NCBI GenBank assembly: GCA_008360955.1
Contig: LUCM01006633.1
Span: 244,273 to 308,272 of the forward strand
Length of the DNA: 64,000 nucleotides
Reading direction: 5' to 3'
Source: Fasciolopsis buskii
Taxonomy: Eukaryota; Platyhelminthes; Trematoda; Plagiorchiida; Fasciolidae
Shown here: in pieces, positions 1 through 13,529 of the stretch
How the letters are laid out: every line of letters begins with the position of its first letter
Numbering within the stretch: the first letter of the stretch is position 1
Program-made: the position numbers and the translations under genes
Notes under the pieces: model-generated
What the model was told of the DNA's origin: nothing
Seen by the model: only the letters and a program-made list of their open reading frames with translations
Databases searched by the model: none

Positions 1-512
1 GTTATCAAGTCCCTATTTGAAGTGTGATTTTAATTTCGCATATGGTCCCGGATTAAACTCATTTTTTCTGTTATTCGCAAGAACAAAGTTAAATATTATC
101 AGTCAGTAAGATGCTACTTCTAGTATCGATAGTACCAGCAGCTAAATTCGAGGATAAGGGGACGTGCGTGGGTTTGGCGAACGTAGGATAAAACGAAAAT
201 AGCAAACACAAAAACCTAGTCCAATCACACATGTGGAACTACGCGCTCAATCACTCACATCCCAGAATACTTTTTATTCTTGGTTGTCCCGTTTCGACTC
301 TGAAAACGGGACATGTTCGTACGGACCCCAATCCAACAAGCGAACACAGTACACGGGGGTGGTGAAAATAACCCTTTAGTCGATCTATTTAAGGCCAATT
401 TTATACTGCTTATTGGATTCAGATCTAGTCGTACTTTTGATATCACCTGCTTGTCCGCACAATAAGGGAGGAAAAAATGAGTACCATCTGCGGTTGAATC
501 ACCTTTGATTAG

Positions 513-669
513 GTTGTACGAGCATGATCAATTGTACACATTCGATCGGAAACTATTCGTGTACATGTACGGGATAAAAAAATGGAAATCTGATCAACCA
601 TTCGCATGGAACACCCTTTTCTTCGTGGTACCGTCCGGACTATCTCTCTTGGAGGGAACGGATCACGTG
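513..669 (+). CDS. Candidate internal coding exon, product unknown
   Basis: A TTTGATTAG acceptor precedes an open frame (entered one base in) that runs to CACGTG|GTAAGT, a full consensus donor. The 52 codons include YTFDRKLFVYMYGIKKWK and PFAWNTLFFVVPSGLSLLEG. No domain is recognised. Support is only the two splice signals and the open frame; such combinations do occur by chance in 64 kb. Confidence 0.25.
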
Positions 670-3600
670 GTAAGTTACGGCTGGCATAAGCCAACTGCTG
701 ACATGAAAATAATCGGATAGTATTATAATTTGTGTTGGAAATTGATCTGTCGTTTGTTAAAAATAGCTGGCATTGATTAGTTTGGTTCTGGGCTCTGTAC
801 CTAAGACTGACATACCATACCTAGATTTGATGAGGTTGCTTACTTCGGGTAAAATTCAGCCAGTTTCAAAATCAACAATCCTGGATGTTTTGACACTATA
901 CAGAATTTGCCCGAGTTAGTCGACGCAATCGCCCGAAATTCCGACCAGTCTATTGTGAAAAGCGGTGAGTCAAAAAAAGATGAAATTTTACCCTTTTCTG
1001 TTTTACTGGGGAAGAATTATTTTAAGATCACGTTTTAGAAAGTGATTTCGTGTAATTGAAAAACCACATCACGCAGTATGAATTCAGGTAGATCATAAGT
1101 ACCGGATTTGTTTGTCGTTTTGATCTATTGGAGTACCCTTTAAAGGTGGAAAACATGCATGTTTGAGCAGCGGGATTCATTGTTATTTGTCATGAACCCT
1201 GGGGATACGGCAAACAGCTGATTGATTACACGGTAGCTATGTATCGCTGTGATGTCTTACCACATGACATTACGTCAAATACCATAAAAACAGAGACATC
1301 ATACGCGTCATTGCTTGTCATGGGCATCCGTAAACATATGCACACATACAAAATGAAATTCAAATCGATCCGAGCGACATCCAAGGGTGGTGCATTCTGA
1401 GATGACGAAGATAAACTGTCTCGTAATTGCAACGGAAGATGCATGCTACTAGCTAGTTATACGTAACACTTGTGCCAAGTAGGACCGCTGTTAAATTGAA
1501 AGCATGCGTTTCTTTCTTTTGATCTGATTATAATTGCCAGTTTTTCAGGGTGTTTAAGAAACCCATGCACAGTTGACAGATCTACTGAACAGAATTCGGG
1601 AACAACAAAAGGAACTAGGCTTGCGTTATCGTCCTAGGCCTAATGGTGGCCACGTCCAATAGTTAAGCGGTTAGTTTCGAATCGCGAACTGGGGATAAGA
1701 TCACGAAACTATTTGCAGCTGTGCCCAGACTTTCTGAGCCCACCAGACAAGTGGAGTTATGTTTGTCTTCCGACTGATCTGGATAACGACAAGCAATATA
1801 ACTGAACAGATTCTAATTGGTCCATACAATTGGTGCACGCTACGAGGGACTATCCAACATCGAGATACAAAGCATCGTGCTCCGGAAACACTTGGCTTAG
1901 TTTGTGTTGTGAAACTGATTCAGGTAGTGCGTACAACACCACTAACTTCTGATTGTCGTAATCGTTCGGACGTTCAACCGATCAGGGTGATGCTGTCGGA
2001 TGTGTTCGGGAAGTCTAAATCTTCATTCAGGAATGGGGCGATTCGTGCAAGTAGGACGAGATTGTTCAACCAGGATATTTGTTTTTTAGGAGCAAAAGCC
2101 GTGTAGATGTTTCACATGTGAGTGTCTTTTTGCTTTACTTTGCTTTATAATCTCTCTCTCTCTCTGTCTCTTGGTTAAAGTTTCTACAGTCCTTTCAATC
2201 TGCCATTAACAAATCAGTTTTGGCAAGCGCTTGCAAAGAAAGTCCTGCGTATTGTTTAAAGTTCCGCATAAATATAATTTCGAGGCTTTCATCCAACAGT
2301 TACTCAGAAGCGGGGATAGAAGGACCCAAACGGGAGTACTGATTACATTTTGTACACATACTAACGCACTCGGATGTGCACTGAAACGCATACGAACGCG
2401 TGCACGTACACTGGTGATTAGACGTTGACTAGGTCGGATTGACAAGATGAGTGTGAGGATGGATATTTTACTACAGAATGTTTACCAAAAAATGCCTACA
2501 CATAAGAGTACGTTCTAAGTGCAGCTTTTCCCATATTATTTTGGAATGGCACCAAAAATATTCGGAACTGCTCTCTGATTGGCTTACGTGGATCTGGAAA
2601 GTGGTCCATCTAACACGAGCGTGATGGCCCGTACCTAGTGTAACATGCATTGATTACTTGTGCTTTGGTCTACAGTCTGAAGTAGGCTTGCCAAATGTTA
2701 TGAGGGAGAGGTGCACTGCTACCGGTTTGAAATATTTTTGACAACTCCGAAATAATGCAGGGGATAGAACAGATCTCAGAAGACAGTGATCTGTTTTGAC
2801 ATATGCATCTTTGCGCGAAGGCAATTTGCCGATCATTCGAAATTCGAAAATTCAAATCAGACGCTGAATTGAAATTAACCCCGGGATTCATTTCACTTTT
2901 CAACAAGTCAGCTCAGTTCAGTTCCGATAATGAACGAACACGGGAGAGTATCAAAAGCTGCTCGTTTTCTGACTGTATACCATTCCGAATCACTGGGCTC
3001 CATTTCAAACGCAAGGATTAAGGCTTCTTATTTGGTTGACTGGGGAGAGCGGAGGATGATTAAATGGCAGACGAATAAATTCACAGTTTGTGTACACGCT
3101 TATCTAAAACATGATTTCCGGCTGAAGTTCGATGTGAGAAAATGCCTACTTGGTACTTTGATGCGTTCTCATTTCGTAACAGATTTGGACCGGTCAAAGT
3201 CAGAGGAGGTTCCAGTAGATCACATGAACTGCGTTTGTTCATAATCTAGGCATCAAAGTACCACCGATTCCTAACATATTGGACTAGTCGTGTCGACAAT
3301 CTAACGGTGCTAAATGGATACGTGCCCGGCTGCGGAGGAAAACGGGGAACAGTCAATCGAAATGAGAATATACTGACATCATAAGACTCGGGGTAAACTG
3401 ATTCCGGTCGTTCACAGGTAGTTGGATCTTTTTCCAATAAAACACGATTACAAGTGAAGTTCAGCTAGGGCAAAGCCAAAGGTAACAACGTCAATTCGTC
3501 AAATAAGATCATTTCTATGCTTCCGGTGTAATCCGTCCAGTTACACTGGCTAAATTCGACGTAGGGGTAGACTTCCTGCATCATGGCGTACTTTGAGAAG

Positions 3601-4231
3601 GAAACTGAATAACAACTGAAAAGTAGTTGGAAACTCGTGTCTGAATGAGGGTCACAAAGAAGCTCACTTTGAACGAACAGTCTGTCCGTTCATTTGATGC
3701 TCAGTTTGGACCGAATAGCACACGTCTCGGACCGCACGGAACTGTACACACCGGAACAGTTAAAAGCGGCTTGAAATGACAAATACAAACATCGCATAAC
3801 TAAGACAACATAATGATATGAACTTCTTATGCTTAGTTGAAAATAAGTATGGATCTGTTGTTGGGGATTTTGGTCATTCACTTCGTTTTAACTTGTACAA
3901 TTTCGTGGTTATCAGCACGTTCTAACTGCTTTACAGACCAATGATCTTTTCGTGTTTTTCAAGCAGCTGAGTTGGCCAAGAAAATGAAAAATACTTATTA
4001 ATTGGGAATGATATGATATTAATAACAGCGTTGTTGGTACATGTAATGCCAACTATCGTGGGTGGCCTTTCTCAAGGCAAATTCGACAATAAAAACTTAT
4101 ATTCTTTCAAGGCTCATTACAGTTGCAGCGACGATTTTGTCTGGTGAATATCGTAAGTGACGATATGAAAGACTCATTTCTTTTATTTGCCATGCAAAAT
4201 GTGTGCACTAGTTCCGGGAGTAAACAGCGGC
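670..4231. other. Non-coding stretch, no clear gene
   Basis: Apart from the doubtful LINE ORF1 relic at 1759-2106 and a short (CT)n run near 2151-2166, I see only short open frames of chance length. Confidence 0.5.
1759..2106 (+). pseudogene. Possible LINE ORF1 remnant
   Basis: The frame contains VVKLIQVVR ... QPIRVMLSDVFGK ... FRNGAIRASR ... RLFNQDICF. It loosely follows the RxGRxxxxRPRPIKVxLSDxxxKxxxLxNAxxLR...VFxxxDL pattern of CR1/L1-type ORF1 proteins. A second plus-strand piece at about 1568-1652 reads LTDLLNRIREQQKELGLRY, coiled-coil like. No reverse transcriptase follows nearby. The length alone (115 codons) is within chance for this window. Confidence 0.25.
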
Positions 4232-4350
4232 CATTGAAAGACTGCCACTTGGGGTAGACGACCGGAGGTGGAAGAATCTCGAAGCGTGACTCCCACGTCT
4301 GGACGTCACCGCATTGGCCAACTAACCACTGACTAATACCCCCTTCCACG
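4232..4350 (-). mobile_element. tRNA-like repeat, probably SINE-B related
   Basis: On the minus strand: TTAGTCAGTGGTTAGTTGG (A-box region), GACGTCCAGACGT (anticodon arm), then GTCACGCTTCGAGATTC as a B-box-like block and a CTTCCACC end. The order and several words match the SINE-B heads at 9.6 and 13.55 kb. The AT-rich tail is not evident. Confidence 0.35.
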
Positions 4351-4906
4351 TCCATCTCAAGATTTAATCCACAAATAGCCAATGTGAACCGAAAAACTAT
4401 CTAGCAAATAAGACTAACCGTGAGTTCAACTTCAGCATGAATAGGTACAACAGGTTTAATCTCTATCTGGGGCTGCGTAACCTGCTAACTGAGTTCAACA
4501 ATCCCAAACCCCTGTGCATCACATGACGCATGGATCAGACAGGAAATCGGGATGTATAGGCTTGGCCAAAGGATGTGACGAGAGGTTGGTCAGTCGTCGT
4601 TTGAACTCGGTGTTAGAAAAGGTGTGCCAAGCCGATTGTATTAATTCTGTCTAAATTTAATCAGAAATTTCCCTGCTCCAACCAGGTGATTGTTCACGTT
4701 AAAGCTGAGGTTTCTGATGTCGCTATTAACGTGCTTTGAAAGCGTTCGCATTCAATCACATTGGTAACTCAGACAGTGATAACTGTCTCTTTGAGTCACG
4801 TTGTTTACTTACTCCTCGGTCCCCGATTGTTAACCCGTGGTTAGTTTGTATCCGTTCTCGACACGCACTGAATAAAATGAAGCAAAATCAATAGCGGGCA
4901 CAAGGT

Positions 4907-4942
4907 GGCGTGGTGGTGGTGGTGGTGGTGGTGGGGGGGGGG
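4907..4942. repeat. (GTG)n tract ending in a run of ten G
   Basis: About nine GTG/TGG triplets lead into G10 at 4933-4942. It is guanine-rich enough to form a quadruplex on this strand. Confidence 0.85.
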
Positions 4943-6867
4943 TGCGGGAATTGTGCAACACCTTGCTGCCACCATGTCTTCCGCGGATTATTTATTTTCC
5001 ACGGCTCCGCACAACCCGTCGGCTGTATCACAACCACGTTGATTGTGTGATGGATAAAATTCAGCACAAATCACACAACTGGGTCATGGTGGATATTTCA
5101 AACGAGCAGGTTTCGAGGGGTATAGCCTAAGATAAAAAGGGGTTCTAAAAATGGGGTCAAAAACTGGATGTTTGCCGCGTACGATCAATTTCTATCCGGG
5201 TTCTTTCACCAGTAACTAAGGGCGTCCGCTGTTGCTAATTAGCCCCGAGTCGCCATTCGAATTTGCCGGGTCTGTTTGGGAAACACAAACAATGCTATGA
5301 GATGAGCATGCCTTGCAATGCAAACTCTGCTCCCTACCGTCTCCTGCACATAGACACATGCGGACGTGTGTACGCACCCGAACAGGAATCAGAAAATACA
5401 ACTTGGGAAAGTATGCACCTCATTTGTCCTATAGATATCAAGATTACCGCGATCTATTTTACTCTGATGGGCAAAGGATTCTCGGACAGTTCCTTAGTGG
5501 AGAAGGTTTAAGACAGTGCAAATCGTTTACGGTTTTGAAATTATAAGATATTCCTCATCTAAATGGGAAAAAGCGAAGAAAGAGCATCCAGTCAAGCACA
5601 CATTGCTAGGAAATCGGGAGGAGCTGAACGCCCTCTCCAAATTATTCCAATCCAAGCATTTATGCCCCGTTGAATGAGCTTCCCCACCAACTTTGACTTG
5701 CACTAACAAGGTAGTTGAGATCCTCAAAAGTCCAACAGGATTAGAACCGCCTATCGTTTTGTTTTTCTCATTTATCTACCCGGTTAGAATTTCCGTTGCA
5801 TATCCTCTGTAATTAAGTTGCGTGAAATTTTCCCACTCTATCTTTGGTTGGGACGAATTTCAGTAGAATCCAAGGAACTTAATCACCAAGTAAAATACAT
5901 GTCAACTTAATTTTTATTTGTGCTGCCTAATTCGGACACTGCAACCAGAGTTGTACACACTGTTTTCACCATTCTCGACAGCAAATCCGATTCAAATTTA
6001 ATACTTATCGAAAAATAATTAACCGCGTCTGGCAATTCATGGTATTCCTGATTGGTATATGTGTATTTATATGTCTGCTTAGCTTTTTTGGCGAAATATT
6101 GGAGTTTAGTGAGAGGGCAGATTTTCCTGGTGGTTCCTGACGCTGATTCCTGTTGGCTGTTATCAGTAACAATTAACAAGCTACTCAAACATCTTGTCAG
6201 TAGAAACAACAGGTCTGCTGCAATCAGACCTCAAGTTCTGAAACCACGATTTGAAAACAGATTCCTCTCATATGCTCGTTTCGTCCACAGTCAGTGCAAA
6301 AATCTTATTGTAGCATATTCCACAATTGGAAACAGGGCATCGAATGGATATAGACATTTACAGGATGAAATGGCTGTTCAGGGACAATAAAATTGACACG
6401 AGTAAGCAAATAACTTCCTGCAGTAAACGTAAAATATCCAACGAAGCCTCACTAATAGATGATCATGTGATTTGCGTACGGGTCTCATTTGTTCCGCAAA
6501 CGCTGCAGGGAAACATGAGACAAGCTGGAGAGGATTGCACTGTTTGCGTCCCTAAACGCATCTGGATTCCGAAACAACTATGACTCTTCGAGTCAAATCA
6601 TCGGCTAATTTGGATGGCTTCCGTGATCATTTTTTTGGCATCAGGTGTCAAATGTGAACAGAGTGGGTTCATTTTTGCGAACGAATGCGTTTTATCTCAT
6701 AGGATGATGCCTGAATTAACTAGTTCGGTAATCTCGATATGAATAAATGCGCTTTTAAGAAGTCGAAAATGGGCGCGACATAATTCGAAGGTTGTTGTGC
6801 ATTTTGCCTTTTGATTGAGACGTAGTGGGCACGTGTCATTTTCCCACGTTTACTATTAGTCACTTAC

Positions 6868-6955
6868 CGATCAGGATTGCACCCAAGCTCAGTTTTCTTG
6901 GTCCCAGTGATTCGAGCTCAAACTTCAGGTAGAGACCAATGTCATTAGTTGATTT
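6868..6955 (-). CDS. Candidate coding exon, product unknown
   Basis: On the minus strand a frame containing NDIGLYLKFELESLGPRKL ends ATCCTGATCG|GTAAGT. The upstream border is unclear: an in-frame TGA sits at about 6985 and no good pyrimidine tract precedes the candidate AG sites. It could also be part of an unrecognised repeat. Confidence 0.2.
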
Positions 6956-7606
6956 TTCTTCGTATGGATTACAGCATGTTCACTGTTCTGAACACCGTGT
7001 CGCAATTTTCAGTTTGTGTTCAAAAATGAGCACTCATCATAAAGTTTTGGCCAAGATATTACTCAAAAATTAGTGTCCTTATAATTTTTCCAACTCTTTA
7101 GGAATACTTAGTAAGATGACTTTCTTCTCTTGATCATATTTGGAATTTCCCGTAAGTCTTTCTGTAATCCCCATATGACCTCACCTGGGAACATAAAACT
7201 ATGCTCTAGGTTTACTGATTTCTAGTTTTCACTGTAGCCTAACCGAGGTTGTCGCACGTGATAAGTTGTCTCGTCTTACCCCCTCGCTTGACTAACCTGA
7301 AGTTCAAAATTTAAACTCGACCAGTGAATCTTTTGAATCGGTCACTATTTGTGACTGGCACTTAATGATCGATTAAAATTACTCATTTTGTAAGTGGATA
7401 GTTTTAGGCCGAAATTCTGCTCTCACAGCCGGTCATTCCACGGTTTGGTAGGCTCACATTAATCACGAAGTCTTTCTCGAAGTAGTAGATGTTATTACGC
7501 ATTATTATTATTGCCATCATTTTAATATTTTTCCTTGAAGACGAATGCTGTGCCTTGGGCCCGAGTCACGTCAAGCAACATCCACTTCGGTGCGAACAAA
7601 AAAATG

Positions 7607-7981
7607 TACCAAGTAATCAAGCTCTGTAGGTCATATCCAAAGCTTTCGTCGTATATAGGTCACCTGAAGAGAAGTCATCTATCAGTAGGGGTCGATCGCT
7701 TGAGCTAGCGGACAGTAACCGTGCAAATCAGTGACGGATAGGTGCAACCTAATCATATGGTGAAGTTGAACAAACCGTTCAGAGCCTGCCCGGTAGCGCA
7801 ATGGCTAAGGCGTTCGACTCAGAATCGTTCGTCCTTGTTCGGGTTCGCGTGCCAGTTCGGGTGCGGTCCATATGCACTGCTCATGATTCCTAACAAGCTG
7901 GATGAAACAGCTGTACAGTGCTCCCATGGTTTCTTTATGATGAGCTGAGTGATGATATCTCATGGTGAATTATTTCATGAA
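7607..7981 (+). mobile_element. SINE-A copy (tRNA-Leu-like, about 375 bp)
   Basis: Matched in reverse complement by 46914-47284. The boundaries are set where the two copies diverge. A tRNA-like core starts about 180 bp into the element rather than at its 5' end. The 3' ~95 bp (TGATTCCTAACAAG to GGTGAATTATTTC) also occurs on its own at 21575-21672 and 47281-47375. There is no poly(A) tail. Any open frame here (for example 7742-7948) is a by-product of the repeat. It could alternatively be a fragment of a longer element that captured a tRNA gene. Confidence 0.75.
7788..7862 (+). promoter_or_regulatory. tRNA-like internal pol III promoter of SINE-A
   Basis: The A box TAGCGCAATGG is at 7794-7804 (consensus TRGYNNANNGG) and the B box GGTTCGCGTGCC at 7842-7853 (consensus GGTTCGANTCC with changes). 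Between them the loop CTCAGAA is flanked by CGA/TCG, giving a CAG anticodon, so tRNA-Leu is the likely source. The acceptor stem does not close, so this is a tRNA-derived repeat rather than a working tRNA gene. Confidence 0.55.
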
Positions 7982-8037
7982 GATTTACCCCAGCCTGGGA
8001 GCTTTTGCTTTTAGATAAACAGAACTTTTGTCTGGTT

Positions 8038-8073
8038 ATGAGTGTGTGTGTGCATGTGTATGTGTGTGCGTGA
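8038..8073. repeat. (GT)n microsatellite, imperfect
   Basis: Interrupted GT units with CAT and TAT variants, right after SINE-A copy 1. Confidence 0.8.
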
Positions 8074-9510
8074 ACTGATCACAAAGGAAAAACAAAACTC
8101 TTTTGGCTGTACCAGCGCAGTTAGCCTGTTTAGCAGCTGATGTCTTATCTCCCGCAAACTACTTTTGGGTAAGAGACACACAGAACACAGGAAAATAGAT
8201 CCGCATGGGGATTTTCCCAATTTTAACCGAGACAACAATTTAATTTTATAGCTTCCAGTTTATCCCAAAGTTTGCGAAATGAGAGTGGACTGGGATCACA
8301 CCATTCGTAGACAGTGGGAATCATGAACGGCATCGCGTAAATAACACGATCAACACGTGTTGGTCATGCGAAAAGAGGACCAGTTGGTCAGTCGTCCGAG
8401 ACAGGAACTAACTCACGTCAGAAAACAGAAATTGCAAATTACATATGGGAATATTAAATTTTTCACACATTATCCTTCGAATTCTAATTGCTTTTAGGTA
8501 GTGGTGCTGGTAGTTATGACAACGGTGATGCTCATGGTTACTAGTCGTCCAAAGATCCAAAACCAATACTGGGGTTATTGTTAGTGTTGCGACAAAAACC
8601 TTCGACATGTATGCTGTAACAGATTATTATTTGACACTGAGCTTGCATAAACACCCAGAACTTTCGGCAGAATTACCGATTCAATATTTGATAGACAGCT
8701 CCTCTTTGCATTCTTTTTTCTCTCGTGTGTCCAAAATAGATTTTCTGAGTACACGTTGACGTTTAACGTTCTGGATGAACGTCCCAACCATCCTATACTT
8801 GTTGGTCTTCGATAGTGATGTTTGATCAATCTCTTGAGAAATATGCTTTTTGTCGTTGTGCCACTTCCCAAACGAGTACTGTTTCCTCTTATTTCTGTTG
8901 TCACGGTAACGCACTGTTTTGCAGAAAGGGTTATTGATCTGGTTTGGATTTAATATTCATTGACCAAATTACTTGCTTGCCTGCTGTTGCCGCAGTTGTC
9001 TTATTTTGAATCGATTAAGTCTGTGTCTTGGGAGCGTCCAGATCAAAACCCCTTGAATAATTTACAATGTCTGGTTGTTCTTATTTGGGTCGACAAGATG
9101 TGACCTCACACAGTGACCGTAGTACCCGTCTCAACCATTACTAGTGTGTGATCGGATTAAGATTCATAACCGCATGACAATTTCGCTTCGTTCAAAACCA
9201 GTGATGGAGGAAAACCCTTGAGTCAGTCAGTTCGATGCTAATATGGCCGTTCATAGTCAGCCACGTTGGTCTGGTGGTCGTATGCTGAGTTCCACTCAAA
9301 GAAAGTCATTTCTGTCTTAGTTCTGATTAATTTGCGACTGGTTTACAGTTATTTTATGAAGCGGGAAACTTTTTATCGAACCAAATCAGGGACCGTTTTT
9401 TTCCTAAATCGTGCGGAGGATAGAATGGTTCGAATGAAATTCCTGTCATTTCCGGTAAACCGTTAGTCTCGGTAACAGAATGGTTGGACCCGTCAGTCTT
9501 CCTTTTTGTT

Positions 9511-9713
9511 ATCTTTTCCTTTCTCTATAAATAAAATAGCAATGTACATCACTTTTCAGGAAAGAGGCCATGGCCGAATGGGGAAGTTGATTGGCGGTGA
9601 GAGGATTCGAGGCCGCGACCTTCAAGTCCAAACGCCACGTGACCTTTCCTGTTTGACCACGGCCGACTATTTCGGTGTGTCCAGGCCGCGTCACCCAGGG
9701 TGAAGTGACTTGG
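9511..9713 (-). mobile_element. SINE-B copy (tRNA-like head, AT-rich tail)
   Basis: Read on the minus strand it has a tRNA-like head. GGCCGTGGTCAAAC is the A-box region, CGGCCTCGAATCCTC is a B box with a good TCGAATCC core, and a GACTTGAAGGTC stretch lies between. Then come CAACTTCCCCA, GGCCTCTTTCCTGAAAA and the tail TGATGTACATTGCTATTTTATTTATA. The same order and much of the sequence recur at 13530-13722. Confidence 0.62.
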
Positions 9714-12501
9714 CGTGTGCTTATTGATATTATTATTAATCTTTATATTTTTTTTAAATAGTTGCCAAAAGCGAAGTTCCACGTGATCGGTTTTTGTTTG
9801 CAGACTGTCAGAGAAATTTGCACATTTTCAGAACAAAATATGCTTTGAGGTCTGAACGGTACTTAATAGTTGTGCGCGGTATTACGGTTTTTACCGTGAG
9901 ATTCTCCCTACAATGTCAAATGACTAACTAGAAAGTGAAGGTTACAATCTGAAATGAATTCTACTGCGCAAAATGTACGGACAGCACGTTTAGTCGTACG
10001 TTAAGAGTTGTGTTCTCTACACAATGTACTATGCCGCCGGAAAGAGCACGCGTACAAATGACTTGTGGTTGAACTGGTTTCACTCAAACTCCCATCCACT
10101 GGAAACCAGACTGTTGGCGCACATTCGGAAGTGAAAGTTCATCTTGTTGTGATAATTATGTGAAAATTATGATTAACTTAGAACCGTGACACACAAGTAT
10201 GAGGCCGGTTGTATTACGCATTTCTAAAATTCTACTTGCATATTTTTATAATGAGGCTTCGGTTAAAATACACAGCAATTCATCCTCGAGCCACCAGTCT
10301 TTGGATACTGTTACCATAAGTGTTAGGCCTCGATGCGTGAAATTAGTCAAGGATGTTGGCCGTGAGCCACTTCGGTCAAAAGACGGGAATATTTTGAGGT
10401 CAGCGAATACTGACAAAGCGTGAATTTTACTCACTCCGATTCGCGTTCCAGAGTCCGGAGTAAACGTAAAAAGTGCGGCTAACGCAAGTCGAAAGTTGAC
10501 TTATCTTAAACACTGCACAATGAACACACAATCGACAGGAATGCGGTCTGTTTGCCTCAGCTGTGGGAATCCTCCGCTGACTGCCTGTGTACTCATATCA
10601 AGACCTCTTTAACTGCAGGCTAAGGAAAGGTGGCTTTTTTGTTTTAATATTTCACTTTGTCTTGATTTCTATCAACTCGTGCAATTGCAAACCCGTGTAC
10701 CGTTTTTGTTGCACAAACTCAGTTCACATATGGGAGTGACACGTTATGACCACTCGTCTGCATTGCCACATGCGACGTTTTATTCACCGACAATCGGACG
10801 ATGCAAGCACCCCGCTACCGGGAACAGTGAAATGTGCCCCGTACCCTTGTACCATTGTGCGTATTTGGAACAATGTGAACAGGATTATTGTGGATGCGGG
10901 ACGACGAAAGTTCAACGAAGAAATCTTGACTGTGTGCTTAGAAGTGATGAGTTAGGGGAAATGTTCAGGAAACTCAGGAATTAGATGAAAAACACGTCTA
11001 TCGACCTTGAAATAAATCTGAAATTTAAATTTTACAGGTAGCTTAGTGATCCGTTCACCAGATGTTTACCATGTTTCATCGATTTGAACCTACACATATA
11101 TACACACACACAAACAGGCAAGCAGTTGAGTTTGCGGATCAGGAAGGATTGCTCAGGGAATTGGGCAAGAAAGTCATGTATTGACCAGTTACTGGATAAG
11201 TGTTATTGTTCGTTCAAACAGCTAACTATTTAGCATGCACCACTAATCTTGGTCACTATGGCTAGCCCAAACCGGAGGCGAAGAACGAGTGAGATCAATT
11301 TCAGACTCGATGAAATGACTCACGATGCACCATACACATTTACTACCACTGAAAACCTACATCTACCACCCTTCAAGTTGGTCAGCTGGCCAAACTCTCT
11401 GCCTCGTATGCACTCCCCTTTGTAGATTTTGATCTTCTACAAAAAACAGATCCTCGTAAGAATTGATTGCTATAGGCAACAGCCTTTGAACATGCACAGT
11501 AGATGGTAGATGAACATTGCGTCATGTAATGGTGAATTTCGGTAAGCCGTTGGCAGCCCGATCGAGTAGCTTAGCGACACTGGTGTGATACAACGAATCA
11601 TTCGATAATCACATTATATTAACTACTACTCAAAACCACCAAGTAGCTGTTTGTAAATTTTCTCTGTTAAGCAAAGCCCTACTTTATTTAGGGACCGATT
11701 ATCTGATGAGTAAGTGTCTGTAGTGATATACAAGAAGGCGTTTCCGGTAGCATCAACATTCGATAAATAGTCAACATCCAGTTCGATAAATTTGGTCGTT
11801 GATTTTCATCTCCCAGTCATTTGTCCCGATCACACATCACACCTCGGCGAATGGGGAACCAGAGGAAGGGAGGAATGGAAATGTCCTTTTGATGCTCCTT
11901 AACAAGTCCGATAAATCAGTGGTATAAAAACTTCATGGATTCCTAATGGTTAACCGAAGGTAAAATAAGGTAAGGCAAGGCAAAAAACTCCTCACTACTC
12001 AAATTTAAAATTGAAAACGAAAATCCGTCCAACCTAAGTCGCTATTAAAATGTATACATTTGTGTTTGTGTGCATGCTCGAAAAATGAAATAGGTAACCG
12101 ATTTGTATGTAGGGAAATCGAAGACCACCTTCACTAGGGCTACAGCCTTCCCCCACACACCAGCTCAGACTTCCCTGAGAAGAAAAGAGTAAAAAATGGG
12201 CGTTGAATTTCACTCCTGCCAACAAATTCATCGAGAATGCTTAGTACACCAAAAACAAAAAATACCGGACAAAATTTTAGGTGTGACGCATGATCAGAAT
12301 TTGACGAGACAGTTCGTTTGACTAGCAGCAGTCGAGACCAAGAGCAAGCGATGGACTGAATTCCCAGCAGCCCATGTTGCTGACTCACTCGTATACTCTG
12401 ACTAGGTTCCACATCATTCGTTCGTTCACGGTTAGGTTATTTTGCGGAGATTTTCCGTTAAAAAAGAATATCGCGGTTTCCCAAACTATCGATCTGCGTC
12501 T

Positions 12502-12532
12502 CTCGATGTGTGCGTGTGTGTGTGTGTGTATA
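12502..12532. repeat. (GT)n microsatellite
   Basis: About 14 GT/GC units ending in TATACG. Confidence 0.8.
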
Positions 12533-12835
12533 CGTCATCTTGACCATGGTTGATCTAAGTCCCCTGAATCGGAGAATGGAGTTTATTCAGCTATGTGTAC
12601 TCAGAACCATCTAACTCCATCACCTGATGATGGGTCAATATACCTCATTATTTCCGGGTTTGAATTACGTGATGGTCGTGTATGAAATTAACGTTCAACG
12701 TGGAATGCCAATTGGGTTGACTCCGATTTAAAGCCTATGTTGCGTAAGTACCAGTCCCTTAACTGGTGGCGCTGGAAAGAAAAGGCTGGGATCATGTTGT
12801 CACAATCGTGTAAATTCGAAGTGTGTAGCCAATGC

Positions 12836-12841
12836 ACACAT

Positions 12842-12870
<29 letters not shown>
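12836..12870. repeat. (CA)n microsatellite
   Basis: CACATG repeats leading into an uninterrupted (CA)13 stretch. Confidence 0.85.
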
Positions 12871-12873
<3 letters not shown>

Positions 12874-13529
12874 CCACTTAGGCCTACAGGTTTCGTGATT
12901 TGGTCGATGGGACGCAGGTCAAAATTTGAATGTTCAAGCTGAACGTACAATTCAGCGCGCAAAAATTGGCACACATTCTGCACGCGGATCAAAAGAATAT
13001 GAAAAAAGCACGAATACAAAAGAAAGCGCATGAAGTTAGCAACTGTAGGTTTGATTTTCCCCCCTTCATTGCGATTGAATTTGTTGTATCTTAGTTGAAA
13101 AGAGGAGGGGAATGCACGAGCAATATCCGTCTGTTACTAACACCCGTCAACAACACAACCAGGTTTCGGGGATAAAACCCATGGGTCTCATACTGAGTGA
13201 CATTAGATTTCAATAAATGATACTTTGGTCGATAATCTCCTGCTACTTCCATACAACAAGTAGTGCTTCGTGGCTGTTGAATTTTACCAGAAACTTAATT
13301 TTAAAGATCTGAGGGATTAGATACACGAACTTTGTCTGGGAACCACTATTGAGTTAGCTTTGTCAATGTTTATCGATCAGGGCAAATATACTTTTGCATT
13401 CATGGATTGCTTCTCAGATTCAAAGCGTCTCATTGGTTAGGCAGGATAATCGATGGACCATCCAAAATCTCCTGTTAACCGGGGAATCTGGATGGGAAAA
13501 TCTATACCGTAAAATGAGGCAAATGAGTG

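Noticed and set aside
7788..7862. Genuine tRNA-Leu gene
   Set aside because: The acceptor stem does not pair, the B box is altered, and the same unit recurs within a longer repeat at 47.1 kb.
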